Shown here piece by piece: positions 26,075 to 34,330 of a DNA stretch of 64,000 nucleotides. Within the stretch, counting starts at the first letter, position 1. Each line of letters starts with the position of its first letter. Position numbers and translations under genes: made by a program. Origin of the DNA: an uncultured Lachnoclostridium sp. (GTDB taxonomy: Bacteria; Bacillota; Clostridia; Lachnospirales; Lachnospiraceae). The stretch is taken from positions 117,088 to 181,087 of the forward strand of contig CAMMSL010000002.1 in assembly GCA_946499505.1 (NCBI GenBank), given 5' to 3'. The notes below the pieces were generated by a model. That model was not told where the DNA came from and did not search any database. It was given only the letters and a program-made list of their open reading frames with translations.

Positions 26075-26827
26075 TTAATATTGTACAGATTTGAGCAGGA
26101 GTCCTTTTGCTTCGCAGGGGGCGCCTGCTTTTTCTGTCCCCTCGAGAATATGCAATATACTCTCGGGAGTCCGTTTTCCCTGCCCGATCTCAAGAAGCGT
26201 CCCGACGATCAGGGAAGGCATCCGGTAGAGAAAATCATTTGCGGTAAGCGAAATGATAAGTGTATCCGTATCACTATCTGTATCTTCAGATTTCCGGAAT
26301 GAAATTTCTATCAGTTCTTTCTCTGTGCCTTTTTTCTTCTTTGCACCTGAAAAGAAGCGAAAATCATGCTGCCCTTTTAAATATCCTGCAGCGGTCTCCA
26401 TGGAACTGACATCCGGTGAGGGGAAGATGTGAGCTGTATATGCGTTTGTAAAGATATTATAAACAGGCGACGTACAGATCCGGTATTCGTATGTGCGCGA
26501 CCGTGCATTCAGATCGGCGCGGAAACGTTCCGGCGCGGTATTGCAGTGAAGAATGCGGATATCCATGGGAAGGTAATGATCCAGATCCCGATGCAGTATT
26601 TCCATATCGGAAAATGCATCAGAGACAAAGTTTACAGTCTGCTCCAGCGCGTGTACTCCGGGCTCCGTCCTGGCGCCTGCATAGAGCGTGACCGGGCTGC
26701 CGCTCAGTTTTTCCAGAACAGAGGATAATCTGTATGAAATTGCTTTGTGATAACCGTCCTTTTCCGGGCGCTGCCAGCCCAGATAACGGGTTCCATCGTA
26801 TTGGAGAGTGAGTTTAATGTTTGACAT
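26075..26827 (-). CDS. TruA-family pseudouridine synthase paralog with altered active site
   Basis: The 250-residue protein aligns by eye along TruA: YDGTRYLGWQ at the start, RFRADLNARSRTYEYRI in the middle and a FLYRM...IVGTLLEIGQGKR tail. The catalytic loop, normally RTDAGVH, reads RTEPGVH (about residues 53-59), so the catalytic Asp is Glu and the next residue is Pro. The MVR motif near the C-terminus reads MPS. TruA makes pseudouridine at tRNA positions 38-40; this copy may be inactive, altered or a specialised paralog. A canonical TruA is expected elsewhere in the genome. No neighbour is on the same strand. Confidence 0.8.
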   Translation of the reverse strand: MSNIKLTLQYDGTRYLGWQRPEKDGYHKAISYRLSSVLEKLSGSPVTLYAGARTEPGVHALEQTVNFVSDAFSDMEILHRDLDHYLPMDIRILHCNTAPERFRADLNARSRTYEYRICTSPVYNIFTNAYTAHIFPSPDVSSMETAAGYLKGQHDFRFFSGAKKKKGTEKELIEISFRKSEDTDSDTDTLIISLTANDFLYRMPSLIVGTLLEIGQGKRTPESILHILEGTEKAGAPCEAKGLLLKSVQY

Positions 26828-27060
26828 GTCTGCCTCGCTTTATAAAATTCTTTGTCCAGATTATTGTAAATGATGGAGCGGCAGTTGGCAAGGTTATACC
26901 GTAGACCGGAGACAGGCTTTATGTTTACCCTTGCTGTGGGGTGAGATGCGACTTGTTTTCATCAGCGTCAATTGTTACAATAGAGAAAACGTTCTGCCCT
27001 GCTGGGAGAAGCGGCAGGGGTAACAATATAATATGAAATATATCAGGATTGGAGATAATT

Positions 27061-27537
27061 ATGATGGAAGAAAGAAAAGTATCAGAATCAAAGGTGGAGA
27101 TCACCCGTCTGGTGCGTCCGAACCATTTGAATTCAGCGGGCAGGCTCTTCGGCGGCATGCTTATGCAGTGGCTCGATGAGGCCGCAGGAATGGTGGCAAT
27201 GCGGCATACACGGTGCAACGTGATCACCGCATCGGTAGATAACCTTCGGTTTATCCACGGAGCATACAATGGGGAAATGGTCGTCATTATCGGGAAAGTG
27301 ACTTATGTGGGGCATACTTCTCTTGAGGTGAGGCTGGACACCTATGTGGAACACATTAAAGACGGCATGCGTTATCCCATCAACCGGGCATATTTTACTA
27401 TGGTTGCACTGGATGAGAATGATAAACCGAAACCTGTGCCGAGACTGATCCTCGAGACAGAAGCAGAAAAAGCAGAGTGGGAAGCGGCGAAGAAACGAAG
27501 AGAAATGCGGATGAGAAGGAAAGAGGAAGGGTTTTAA
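27061..27537 (+). CDS. Acyl-CoA thioesterase, YciA/BFIT hotdog family
   Basis: The 158-residue single-hotdog protein has the signature NHLNSAGRLFGGMLMQWLDEAAG (spanning about 24-46), then ITASVDNLRFIHG and a tail rich in Lys/Arg. The family hydrolyses acyl-CoA thioesters. ATG 27061 is favoured by GGAG ten bases upstream; the upstream TTG at 27049 has none. It is followed by a kilobase of hairpin-rich DNA. Confidence 0.88.
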   Translation: MMEERKVSESKVEITRLVRPNHLNSAGRLFGGMLMQWLDEAAGMVAMRHTRCNVITASVDNLRFIHGAYNGEMVVIIGKVTYVGHTSLEVRLDTYVEHIKDGMRYPINRAYFTMVALDENDKPKPVPRLILETEAEKAEWEAAKKRREMRMRRKEEGF

Positions 27538-27622
27538 AATTCAAATTTTTCGTACCGGCTATGATTGGAAAATCCTTCGAAAAATAGATAATTACAGATT
27601 GTCTGATTTACGTATTCGCGGA

Positions 27623-27816
27623 CAGAGAGGGATTGATTCCGACTCCGGCTACAGAGTATAAGAGAAACTAACAAAGCAGGACGAATGCTAAATACAAATC
27701 GATCAAACGGAGAACTCCCAAAGGTCAAACAACTCCGTTTGACCGATTAACGCATTCATCCTGCTTTTAAGTTTCTCTAATACTCTTACACAGTCGCCGG
27801 AAACAATTCCTCTCTG
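27623..27816. repeat. Long imperfect inverted repeat IR1
   Basis: Arms run from CAGAGAGG (27623) to CCTCTCTG (27816). Paired blocks in order include CCGACTCC/GTCGCCGG (imperfect), AGAGTAT/ATACTCT, AGAGAAACT/AAGTTTCTCT, AAGCAGGA/TCCTGCTTT, GAATGC/GCATTC and apex CAAACGGAG (27704-27712)/CTCCGTTTG (27733-27741). The loop is 20 nt. No reading frame explains it. Confidence 0.7.
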
Positions 27817-27994
27817 CCAGCGAAAGGCGCATCAAATCGTCTCTATATATCTGATTTCCAAGGCTTCCTATCCATCTACCGGTTCGATAAATTTTCATAC
27901 GAGACAAAAGAAATCAGAACTTTTTTGACTAAGATTCCAGACATTCCAACTGGTATAAATCCATTAAGTTGTGGGTTCGAATTCGAGCCGCAAT

Positions 27995-28128
27995 GATTTC
28001 TGATCCGCTTGATTAATATTTATCTGCAGGAGGCTCCCATGTCAAGCCCTTGCCTGTAAACAGGTGCTTCGCAGGCTTGACATGGGAGCCTCCTGCAGAT
28101 ATAAAGTAGACAAGCGGAACCAGAAATC
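27995..28128. repeat. Long inverted repeat IR2 with a 28-bp perfect stem
   Basis: The core arms 28021-28048 and 28074-28101 (TATCTGCAGGAGGCTCCCAT and onward) are perfectly complementary for 28 bp. Outer arms GATTTCTG...CCGCTTG and CAAGCGG...CAGAAATC extend the hairpin across 27995-28128. The 25-nt loop contains a small CTGT/ACAG hairpin. Confidence 0.8.
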
Positions 28129-28261
28129 TCTATAACCGAGAACGCTTCTCTGCCTGACATATAAATAAGTCTTTCACGATTACTTCTTCCTTCAACCGGT
28201 TTCTTTGACTTTCAGTTTTGCCGGAGTGACTGCCGAATTCGATAAAGTAAAAAACGGATGT

Positions 28262-28516
28262 AGATGAGGCGCAGGAAGACTTAAAAAGAGATGAGAGGTA
28301 TGTGAGGAAGGCGACTTCGAAGTAATTCAATGGAAAAAGTTAAGGCTTCGGAAGATGATGTTAAGCCAGAAAATGGGGTGTCTGAGTCGAAGACGAGTTC
28401 CCCATTTTCTGGCTTTGCCTTTAATCAGCTTTCGGAGCCTTTAATTTTTCCCGAATTACGGAGCGGAGCCTGAAGCACATGCCTTTCAGCTCAAAAAGTA
28501 TTTCCGTGCCTCATCT
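28262..28516. repeat. Long imperfect inverted repeat IR3
   Basis: The core is a 16-bp perfect stem, AAGCCAGAAAATGGGG (28363-28378) with its complement (28400-28415). Moving outward: TGAT/ATCA, AAGGCT/AGCCTT, GGAAAAA/TTTTTCC, GTAAT/ATTAC, ATGTG/CACAT and AGATGAGGC (28262-28270)/GCCTCATCT (28508-28516). The pairing is spread over 255 bp. The small frames here lack ribosome binding sites. Confidence 0.7.
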
Positions 28517-28570
28517 CTGTTTGTTTTCGGATATTATGCGCAAGGCATTTAATCCGACAAATTAGAATTT

Positions 28571-28858
28571 TTATTTCTGATGTTTCTTGAATATGGAGCT
28601 GGTCATCCTTACTGTCCTGTCAATCTGTTCCTGTTCTTCTTTGGTTTTCCCCTTTTTTAAAATTTCAAGGATAAGAGTTACTTCATCTGGAGAGAAACTG
28701 AGTCCCTGTTTGTTTGCGCTGGTGATCAGTGCCAGCATGACGGGAGCAAGATCTCGTCCGGATTTGCCGGAAGTCTTTTCAGCTGCCATCCGGATCAGTT
28801 CCAGTTTTGCCGGATCTATATTCTTCATTGCCGGATTGTTCATCCATTCGTTGTCCAT
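28571..28858 (-). CDS. Conserved-looking small helical protein, unknown function
   Basis: The 95-residue protein is helical and Lys/Glu-rich (WMNNPAMKNIDPAKLELIRM at the start; LILEILKKGKTKEEQEQ later), with no membrane segment. It overlaps the end of the upstream gene by 80 bp in another frame. ATG 28858 is chosen because GGAG lies nine bases before it; the ATG at 28867 touches the GGAG. No domain is recognised. Confidence 0.7.
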   Translation of the reverse strand: MDNEWMNNPAMKNIDPAKLELIRMAAEKTSGKSGRDLAPVMLALITSANKQGLSFSPDEVTLILEILKKGKTKEEQEQIDRTVRMTSSIFKKHQK

Positions 28859-29345
28859 TATTTTCATCTCCTTTCTCTGCGCTGTCAGAGGTCTGGGAAA
28901 ACATATCGCTGTACATCCGGAACATTTCCTGCTGTTCAGGAGGAAGCATACCGGTGAGCAGCTCCATGGGATTAAAGTCCGAACTGTTTCCTTCCGGGGC
29001 TTCCTGCGAGGCCTGCATCATCTCCATGACAGACATCATTTCCCTTATATTTATGATCATATCGAGCATAGAGGCTTCCTTTGGCTTCAGATAAGGCCTG
29101 AAACTATTTAATATATCTATAGGGGAAAGTGATTCGTTCTCCGGGATCATCTGAGCCTGCAGACCTCCGTTCCGTCCGCGGAAGAGACGGAGTGCTTCCC
29201 TTAATTCCATGAATTTGACCAGGCCTGCCAGCGTCTGCCGCCCTGATGCAGGGGCATAGGGAATGAGCAGTTTGATTATCTGAAGTTCCGGCGTGGTGAC
29301 AAGTTCATCAAAAGGTGTCATTAATCCGGGTACGTCTTTATCCAT
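28779..29345 (-). CDS. Unknown acidic, Met-rich protein
   Basis: The 188-residue protein begins MDKDVPGLMTPFDELVTTPE, has a helical middle (MLDMIINIREMMSVMEMMQA, about 111-130) and a polar acidic tail. ATG 29345 follows AGGAG at ten bases; the in-frame ATG at 29366 has no such site. It forms a pair with the overlapping gene behind it. The Met-rich helices suggest protein-protein contact; no family is recognised. Confidence 0.7.
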   Translation of the reverse strand: MDKDVPGLMTPFDELVTTPELQIIKLLIPYAPASGRQTLAGLVKFMELREALRLFRGRNGGLQAQMIPENESLSPIDILNSFRPYLKPKEASMLDMIINIREMMSVMEMMQASQEAPEGNSSDFNPMELLTGMLPPEQQEMFRMYSDMFSQTSDSAEKGDENNGQRMDEQSGNEEYRSGKTGTDPDGS

Positions 29346-29569
29346 TCCAAAGATACTCCTGCACATTGCGTTGTAAATATATATGTTGCCTTGAATAGAA
29401 ATATGTATATCGGAAAAGCTTATAGATGAAAAAACTGCACTCGTGTATGCGTATTTTTGTCAATAAAGTGCAGGATTCATAAAATAATATTAGTAACAGT
29501 TCAGATGCCTGATATCAGACGAACTGAGCTGATACAGATTAAGAAACAAAGAGAAAGGAAGGAACAGAT

Positions 29570-29743
29570 TTGACAAGAAAACTGATTATTGATGGAAATG
29601 CGGTTTACGAGATTGATGAGGAGTGTATGTTGAAGAATCGCGTGGATGGAGATGACTCTGGAAAAGAGAAAGAAGACGCCGGATGCGAATACAGGCAGAA
29701 GAGTGATCGGGAAAGTGCAGATGTGCATTGCAGACCGGATTAA
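29570..29743 (+). CDS. Short 57-residue protein, TTG start
   Basis: A TTG start at 29570 preceded by AAAGGAAGGAA opens a 57-codon frame: MTRKLIIDGNAVYEIDEECM, then a charged tail ending in HCRPD. The first 20 residues look like a defined motif rather than random translation, with Lys/Arg, IIDGN and a paired Glu-Glu-Cys. It is too short for default gene callers. It lies upstream of the structured segment and the subtilase gene; no function is assigned. Confidence 0.6.
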   Translation: MTRKLIIDGNAVYEIDEECMLKNRVDGDDSGKEKEDAGCEYRQKSDRESADVHCRPD

Positions 29744-29756
29744 AATAACTGAGCCG

Positions 29757-29905
29757 GCTCCCTGAAATTACCGGAAGTGACAAAAGGCACATTCCGGGAG
29801 GGTAAGTGGTCGCCAAGGTCCCGGGAAGGCCCGGACTTTGGCTCTCCACACCTGCAAATAAGCGCCTGCCCCGTATAAGGGCAGGCGCCGTAAGTTTCAG
29901 GATTC
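29757..29905. ncRNA. Candidate structured non-coding segment with terminal hairpin
   Basis: Three hairpins follow one another: CTCCC...GGGAG enclosing CCGGAAGTG/CACATTCCGG; GTGG..GCCAA.GTCC/GGAC..TTGGC..CCAC; and GCGCCTGCCC/GGGCAGGCGC (about 29870-29896). The last could be a two-way terminator for the small peptide genes on both sides. I could not match it to cobalamin, SAM or c-di-GMP switches or to SRP RNA. Confidence 0.4.
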
Positions 29906-29924
29906 ATACGCTGTTTGTATTAGA

Positions 29925-30137
29925 TCAGCATCCGCAGCCGTTTCCGCCGAATCCGCCACAGCAGCAGAGAAGCAGGATGATCCACAGGCAGCTGTCGTTT
30001 CCGCAGCCGTTTCCGCCGAATCCGTTTCCGCCGAATCCGCCGCAGCAGCAAAGCAGAAGAATAATCCACAGGCATGAAGACATTCCGTTACCGTTGTCGC
30101 ATCCACATCCACAGTTTGTAGCAGTTAAATCACTCAT
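29925..30137 (-). CDS. Cys/Gly-rich repeat peptide (HCB protein 13-like)
   Basis: The 70-residue product contains two near-identical units of SCLWIILLLCCCGGFGGNG, the first extended by FGGNGCGND, after a Cys/Gly/Asn leader. It resembles the Clostridial proteins annotated as chorion-class high-cysteine HCB protein 13. GGAGG stands seven bases before the ATG. Each unit is a short hydrophobic patch followed by CCC and glycines, suiting a membrane- or coat-associated peptide, or a modified precursor. It is divergent from a subtilase gene. Confidence 0.8.
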   Translation of the reverse strand: MSDLTATNCGCGCDNGNGMSSCLWIILLLCCCGGFGGNGFGGNGCGNDSCLWIILLLCCCGGFGGNGCGC

Positions 30138-30265
30138 TTTAAATCCTCCAGTTGGGTTATTATTTACAGTTCTATATTATGCAGGCGCCTGAAAAGTGTG
30201 ATACAGGTACAAAGTGAATGAGCTGTGAATATTCTGATTAAAAAGGGAACTGTTTTCAGATTATT

Positions 30266-31180
30266 ATGAAATGGGTAAAACAATCAGTAGGTTATTGGTG
30301 TGACGATATATTGACTGGAAAATATGTGGGAAACGGGATATGCACTGCGATTCTGGATACCGGCATAGCGAGGCATCCGGATTTAAGAAACCGCATTTCC
30401 GCTTTCAGAAATTTTACAGGCAAAGTACAGGAAACCGTCAGCAGTGATGACAGCGGACACGGAACTCATGTGGCGGGAATTCTTGCCGGAGACGGGAAGG
30501 TCTCATCAGGGTTATATGCGGGAATGGCACCGGAAGCGGATCTTATTGTAGGAAAAGTGCTGGACCGCGAGGGAAATGGTAACGTTGATAATGTACTGCA
30601 AGGAATAGACTGGATCCTGAAAAACCGGGAACATTTTCAGGTGCGTATTGTAAACATCTCTGTCGGAACCCAGCCGGATCTTGCACAGGAACAAAAACAG
30701 GTTTTCCTGGAAGCGGTTGAAGAATTGTGGGACAGAGGGCTTGTTGTTGTAGTGTCGGCAGGGAATTACGGTCCGGGAGAAGGGACAGTTGCAGTTCCGG
30801 GAAACAGCCGCAAAGTTATCACGGTGGGCGTGCCTGACACAGAACTGCATTCCGCCGGCCGGCGAAAGAATAATATCAATTATTCCGGACGGGGACCGAC
30901 AGGCGCCTGCGTAGTGAAACCGGATGTTTTTGCGCCCGGCACGGGGATCATAAGCTGTAATGCACGGTACGGACGCCCCGGCGAGCATCCTTATATAATG
31001 AAGACAGGGACTTCGATGGCAACTCCGGTCGTATCCGGGGCAATTGCATGTCTCCTGTCCAAATATCCGGATATGACCAATGTAGAAGTGAAACTGAAAC
31101 TCAGAGAATCATGTGTGAAAAGCCCGGGAACCGGGGCGGGATGGGGACTTTTGAATGTGGAAAAGCTGATGAAAGCGTAA
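30266..31180 (+). CDS. S8 family serine peptidase (intracellular subtilisin type)
   Basis: The 304-residue protein has the triad Asp31 (AILDTG), His65 (GHGTHVAG) and Ser250 (TGTSMATP), plus oxyanion Asn in SAGNYGPG. There is no signal peptide and only a short N-terminal extension without a clear propeptide, so it is probably cytoplasmic. The ribosome binding site is weak (GGGA about 20 bases upstream). It lies divergent from the Cys/Gly-rich peptide, a possible substrate, though that link is only positional. Confidence 0.92.
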   Translation: MKWVKQSVGYWCDDILTGKYVGNGICTAILDTGIARHPDLRNRISAFRNFTGKVQETVSSDDSGHGTHVAGILAGDGKVSSGLYAGMAPEADLIVGKVLDREGNGNVDNVLQGIDWILKNREHFQVRIVNISVGTQPDLAQEQKQVFLEAVEELWDRGLVVVVSAGNYGPGEGTVAVPGNSRKVITVGVPDTELHSAGRRKNNINYSGRGPTGACVVKPDVFAPGTGIISCNARYGRPGEHPYIMKTGTSMATPVVSGAIACLLSKYPDMTNVEVKLKLRESCVKSPGTGAGWGLLNVEKLMKA

Positions 31181-31182
31181 AA

Positions 31183-31261
31183 AGGGACAGGGCAAAGTTG
31201 GGTTTGGGACGTAGTAAAATCCGGTTTTACTACGTCCCAAACCCAACTTTGCCCTGTCCCT
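31183..31261. repeat. 37-bp perfect palindrome
   Basis: Arms 31183-31219 (AGGGACAGGGCAAAGTTGGG and onward) and 31225-31261 are exact complements around a 5-nt loop (tccgg). It begins two bases after the subtilase stop and has no following U-tract, so it is not an ordinary terminator. Confidence 0.85.
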
Positions 31262-31330
31262 GATTAAACTGTCAAGAAAAAATCCTTGACAGCCCATTCC
31301 CTTTCGTGTATGATAACCAAGGTGACTGTG

Positions 31331-31681
31331 ATGAATAAGATTTTAGAACAGGCTTTATTGTATGATTTTTACGGTGAACTTCTCACTACGCACCAGAAAG
31401 AAGTCTATGAGCAGTTTATCCTTGATGATCTTTCTCTGAGCGAGATCGCGGAGAGCGCGGGGATAAGCAGGCAGGGAGTGCATGATCTGATCCGGCGGTG
31501 TCAGAAGGCGCTGGAGGGGTATGAGAATAAGCTTCATCTGGTGGAAAGGTTTCTCTCGATAAAGGAAAAGGTCGGACAGATTGACGGAATTTTAGATGAG
31601 TGGGAGAAAGAGAAGAAGGATCCGGAAAAGATCGTGAAGAGAATCCGCAGGATTTCGGATACGATCATTGAAGAATTATAG
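31331..31681 (+). CDS. ylxM: YlxM/p13 family DNA-binding protein
   Basis: The 116-residue protein has a sigma-70 region 4-like HTH (LSEIAESAGISRQGVHDLIRR, near 36-56). YlxM is a conserved partner upstream of ffh in Firmicutes, as here (13-bp gap), linked to the SRP pathway. ATG 31331 is chosen because AAGGTGA precedes it; the frame begins upstream with a TTG lacking a site. Confidence 0.92.
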   Translation: MNKILEQALLYDFYGELLTTHQKEVYEQFILDDLSLSEIAESAGISRQGVHDLIRRCQKALEGYENKLHLVERFLSIKEKVGQIDGILDEWEKEKKDPEKIVKRIRRISDTIIEEL

Positions 31682-31694
31682 AGGGATAATATAA

Positions 31695-33059
31695 ATGGCA
31701 TTTGACAGTTTAACTGAGAAACTACAGAATGTATTCAGAAACCTGCGCAGCAAGGGGCGGCTTACCGAAGATGACGTGAAAGCCGCGCTGAAAGAAGTCA
31801 AGATGGCTCTTCTTGAGGCAGATGTCAACTTCAAGGTTGTGAAAGGCTTCATTAAAGATGTGCAGGAGCGTGCGGTCGGACAGGACGTGATGAACGGACT
31901 GAATCCGGGGCAGATGGTGATCAAGATTGTAAATGAAGAACTGATCAAGCTGATGGGTTCTGAGACGACAGAGATCAAACTTCAGCCGGGAAGCGCCATG
32001 ACTGTTATCATGATGGCAGGTCTTCAGGGCGCTGGTAAGACGACGACTACTGCAAAGCTGGCAGGAAAGTTCAAATTAAAAGGAAAGAAACCTCTTCTTG
32101 TAGCATGTGACGTCTACCGTCCTGCGGCAATCAAACAGCTGCAGATCAATGGAGAGAAGCAGGGCGTGGAAGTATTCTCCATGGGAGATAAAAACCGGCC
32201 GGCTGATATCGCCAAGGCTGCTGTACAGCACGCTGCGAAGAATGGCAACAATATCGTGATCCTCGATACAGCCGGACGTCTTCACATTGATGAGGACATG
32301 ATGGCGGAGCTTCAGGAAATCAAAGAGGCTGTGGAGGTTCACCAGACAATCCTTGTTGTGGACGCCATGACAGGTCAGGATGCGGTGAACGTGGCTGGAA
32401 CATTTAACGATAAAATCGGTATAGACGGTGTCATCGTCACCAAGCTGGACGGTGATACAAGGGGCGGTGCCGCACTCTCCATCAAGGCTGTAACCGGGTG
32501 CCCGATCCTCTATGTCGGAATGGGCGAGAAGCTCTCTGATCTGGAACAGTTTTATCCGGACAGAATGGCGTCGCGTATCCTCGGTATGGGTGATGTCCTT
32601 ACCCTGATCGAAAAAGCCGGCGCAGAGCTTGATGAAGAAAAAGCCATCAAGATGGCGGATAAGATGAAAAAAGCCCAGTTTGATTTTAACGATTATCTGG
32701 ACAGTATGGAGCAGATGCGCAAGATGGGCGGCCTATCCAGCATCATGAGTATGATGCCCGGACTTGGCGGACTCGGAGGAAAGGCCGGCAAGATGCCTGA
32801 TCTTGATTCCGAGGAGAATGAAAAGAAGATGGCGAGGATGGAGGCAATGATCCATTCCATGACACCTGAAGAGCGGAGCAATCCGGATCTTCTGAACCCG
32901 TCAAGAAAGCACCGCATTGCGCGGGGCGCAGGGGTTGATATCGCGGAAGTCAACCGCATGGTGAAACAGTTTAACGAATCCAGGAAGATGATGAAGAAAC
33001 TTCCCGGAATGATGGGTGGCAAAGGTGGCAAAAGGGGCAGGTTCAAACTTCCCTTTTAA
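31695..33059 (+). CDS. ffh: Signal recognition particle protein Ffh
   Basis: The 454-residue protein has the N domain, the GTPase G domain (GLQGAGKTTT near 107, DTAGRLHIDEDM near 190, TKLDGD near 248) and a Met-rich M domain (MRKMGGLSSIMSMMPGLGG) that binds SRP RNA and signal peptides. It works with FtsY in co-translational membrane targeting. It heads the large translation operon. Confidence 0.98.
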   Translation: MAFDSLTEKLQNVFRNLRSKGRLTEDDVKAALKEVKMALLEADVNFKVVKGFIKDVQERAVGQDVMNGLNPGQMVIKIVNEELIKLMGSETTEIKLQPGSAMTVIMMAGLQGAGKTTTTAKLAGKFKLKGKKPLLVACDVYRPAAIKQLQINGEKQGVEVFSMGDKNRPADIAKAAVQHAAKNGNNIVILDTAGRLHIDEDMMAELQEIKEAVEVHQTILVVDAMTGQDAVNVAGTFNDKIGIDGVIVTKLDGDTRGGAALSIKAVTGCPILYVGMGEKLSDLEQFYPDRMASRILGMGDVLTLIEKAGAELDEEKAIKMADKMKKAQFDFNDYLDSMEQMRKMGGLSSIMSMMPGLGGLGGKAGKMPDLDSEENEKKMARMEAMIHSMTPEERSNPDLLNPSRKHRIARGAGVDIAEVNRMVKQFNESRKMMKKLPGMMGGKGGKRGRFKLPF

Positions 33060-33156
33060 CACATAGATCATGCCGGAGGCAGCCGGCTGCATATGCGGCG
33101 GGGCGGACGGCAGAAGTAACAAACAATAAGAAAAATAAATTTAAGAGGTGAAAGAA

Positions 33157-33402
33157 ATGGCAGTAAAAATCAGATTAAGAAGAATGGGACAGAAGAAGGC
33201 TCCTTTTTATAGAATCGTTGTAGCTGATTCAAGGTCCCCGAGAGACGGAAGATTCATCGAGGAGATCGGAACATATGATCCGAACTGCGATCCGAGCGCA
33301 ATCAAAGTTGATGAGGAAGCAGCTAAGAAATGGCTCAACAATGGTGCTCAGCCGACAGAAGTTGTAGGAAAGATCTTCAAGGCGGCAGGTATCGAGAAAT
33401 AA
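33157..33402 (+). CDS. rpsP: 30S ribosomal protein bS16
   Basis: The 81-residue protein begins [20 protein letters not shown], the standard S16 start. ATG 33157 is used; the in-frame GTG at 33148 lies in the AAGAGGTGAAAG ribosome binding site. Confidence 0.98.
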   Translation: MAVKIRLRRMGQKKAPFYRIVVADSRSPRDGRFIEEIGTYDPNCDPSAIKVDEEAAKKWLNNGAQPTEVVGKIFKAAGIEK

Positions 33403-33428
33403 TTTGACTTCGCGGAGGTGCGCGTAAG

Positions 33429-33656
33429 ATGAAAGAATTAGTTGAAGTTATCGCAAAAGCACTGGTAGATCATCCGGAGGAAGTTTCTGTAAATGAGAAG
33501 CAGGAAGGCCGTACCACAGTGCTTGAACTCCATGTCGCTGACGGGGATATGGGGAAAGTGATCGGCAAACAGGGCCGTATCGCGAAAGCTCTCCGCTCCG
33601 TTGTAAAAGCAGCGGCAGCAAAAGAAGATAAAAGAGTCGCTGTCGATATCATCTAA
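33429..33656 (+). CDS. khpA: KH-domain RNA-binding protein KhpA
   Basis: The 75-residue protein is a single KH domain with the GxxG loop in IGKQGRIAKALR (near 50-61). KhpA partners KhpB in small-RNA and cell-division control in Firmicutes. The location between rpsP and rimM is standard. Confidence 0.95.
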   Translation: MKELVEVIAKALVDHPEEVSVNEKQEGRTTVLELHVADGDMGKVIGKQGRIAKALRSVVKAAAAKEDKRVAVDII

Positions 33657-33669
33657 AGGATATCGAAGC

Positions 33670-33725
33670 AAAAAGAAAGAGGGACAGTTTTCCAATCCGG
33701 AGAGCCTGCCCCTTTCTTTTTCCTG
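33670..33725 (+). terminator. Weak hairpin between khpA and rimM
   Basis: AAAGAGGGACAG can pair imperfectly with CTGCCCCTTTC, followed by TTTTT. It may attenuate transcription inside the operon. Confidence 0.4.
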
Positions 33726-33811
33726 AATACAGAGCAGGCAGTCCTATGCATTTCAGATGCGGGAGCTATGAAATGGCAAAACGGACAGAAAACAGAAAGG
33801 AAGAGGAAGAA

Positions 33812-34315
33812 ATGGAACAGTTTCTTCAGGTGGGAGTGATTTCTTCTACACACGGTATCCGGGGAGAAGTAAAAGTATTTCCGACAACGGACGATCCGGC
33901 CCGGTATAAAAAGTTGAAAAAAGTGCTTCTGGACACGGAAAAAGGACAGCTTGAACTGGAAATCCAGTCTGTAAAGTTCTTCAAACAGTTCGTGATCGTG
34001 AAGTTTAAAGGTATTGATAATATAAATGATGTAGAAAGATATAAAGGGAAGCCACTTCTGGTAGCCAGAGAAGATGCAGTGAAGCTTGAAAATGATGAAT
34101 ATTATATCGCCGATCTGATCGGTATGGACGTGTATACTGAAGATGGGCGGTTCGGCGTTCTCAAAGATGTTATGGAAACAGGGGCAAATGAAGTGTATAT
34201 CATTGATTCGGACGAGCACGGAGAAGTGCTCGTACCCGCTATCAGACAGTGTATCCTTAATGTGGATGTGGAGAAAAAGATGATGAAGATCCATCTGCTG
34301 GACGGATTAGTATAA
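33812..34315 (+). CDS. rimM: Ribosome maturation factor RimM
   Basis: The 167-residue protein shows the RimM N-terminal barrel (LQVGVISSTHGIRGEVKV) and the C-terminal PRC-barrel (YYIADLIGMDVYTEDGRFG; EVLVPAIRQCIL). It assists 16S rRNA processing and 30S head assembly. ATG 33812 fits the family start and follows GGAAGAGGAAG. Confidence 0.95.
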   Translation: MEQFLQVGVISSTHGIRGEVKVFPTTDDPARYKKLKKVLLDTEKGQLELEIQSVKFFKQFVIVKFKGIDNINDVERYKGKPLLVAREDAVKLENDEYYIADLIGMDVYTEDGRFGVLKDVMETGANEVYIIDSDEHGEVLVPAIRQCILNVDVEKKMMKIHLLDGLV

Positions 34316-34330
34316 GAGGAGTGGAAGACA

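Noticed and set aside
27969-27993. Sequence like the T-arm of a tRNA (gggttcgaattcgagcc)
   Set aside because: No acceptor, D or anticodon arms can be built around it; the match comes from a GAATTC palindrome.
28130-28330. 66-codon frame on the minus strand in the hairpin field
   Set aside because: It has no ribosome binding site and overlaps the 5' part of IR3; composition looks random.
29757-29905. Cobalamin, SAM or c-di-GMP riboswitch, or SRP RNA
   Set aside because: None of their conserved blocks could be placed; kept only as an unassigned folded segment.
31048-31297. Open frames reading through the 37-bp palindrome
   Set aside because: They are generated by the palindrome and overlap the subtilase gene; no ribosome binding sites.
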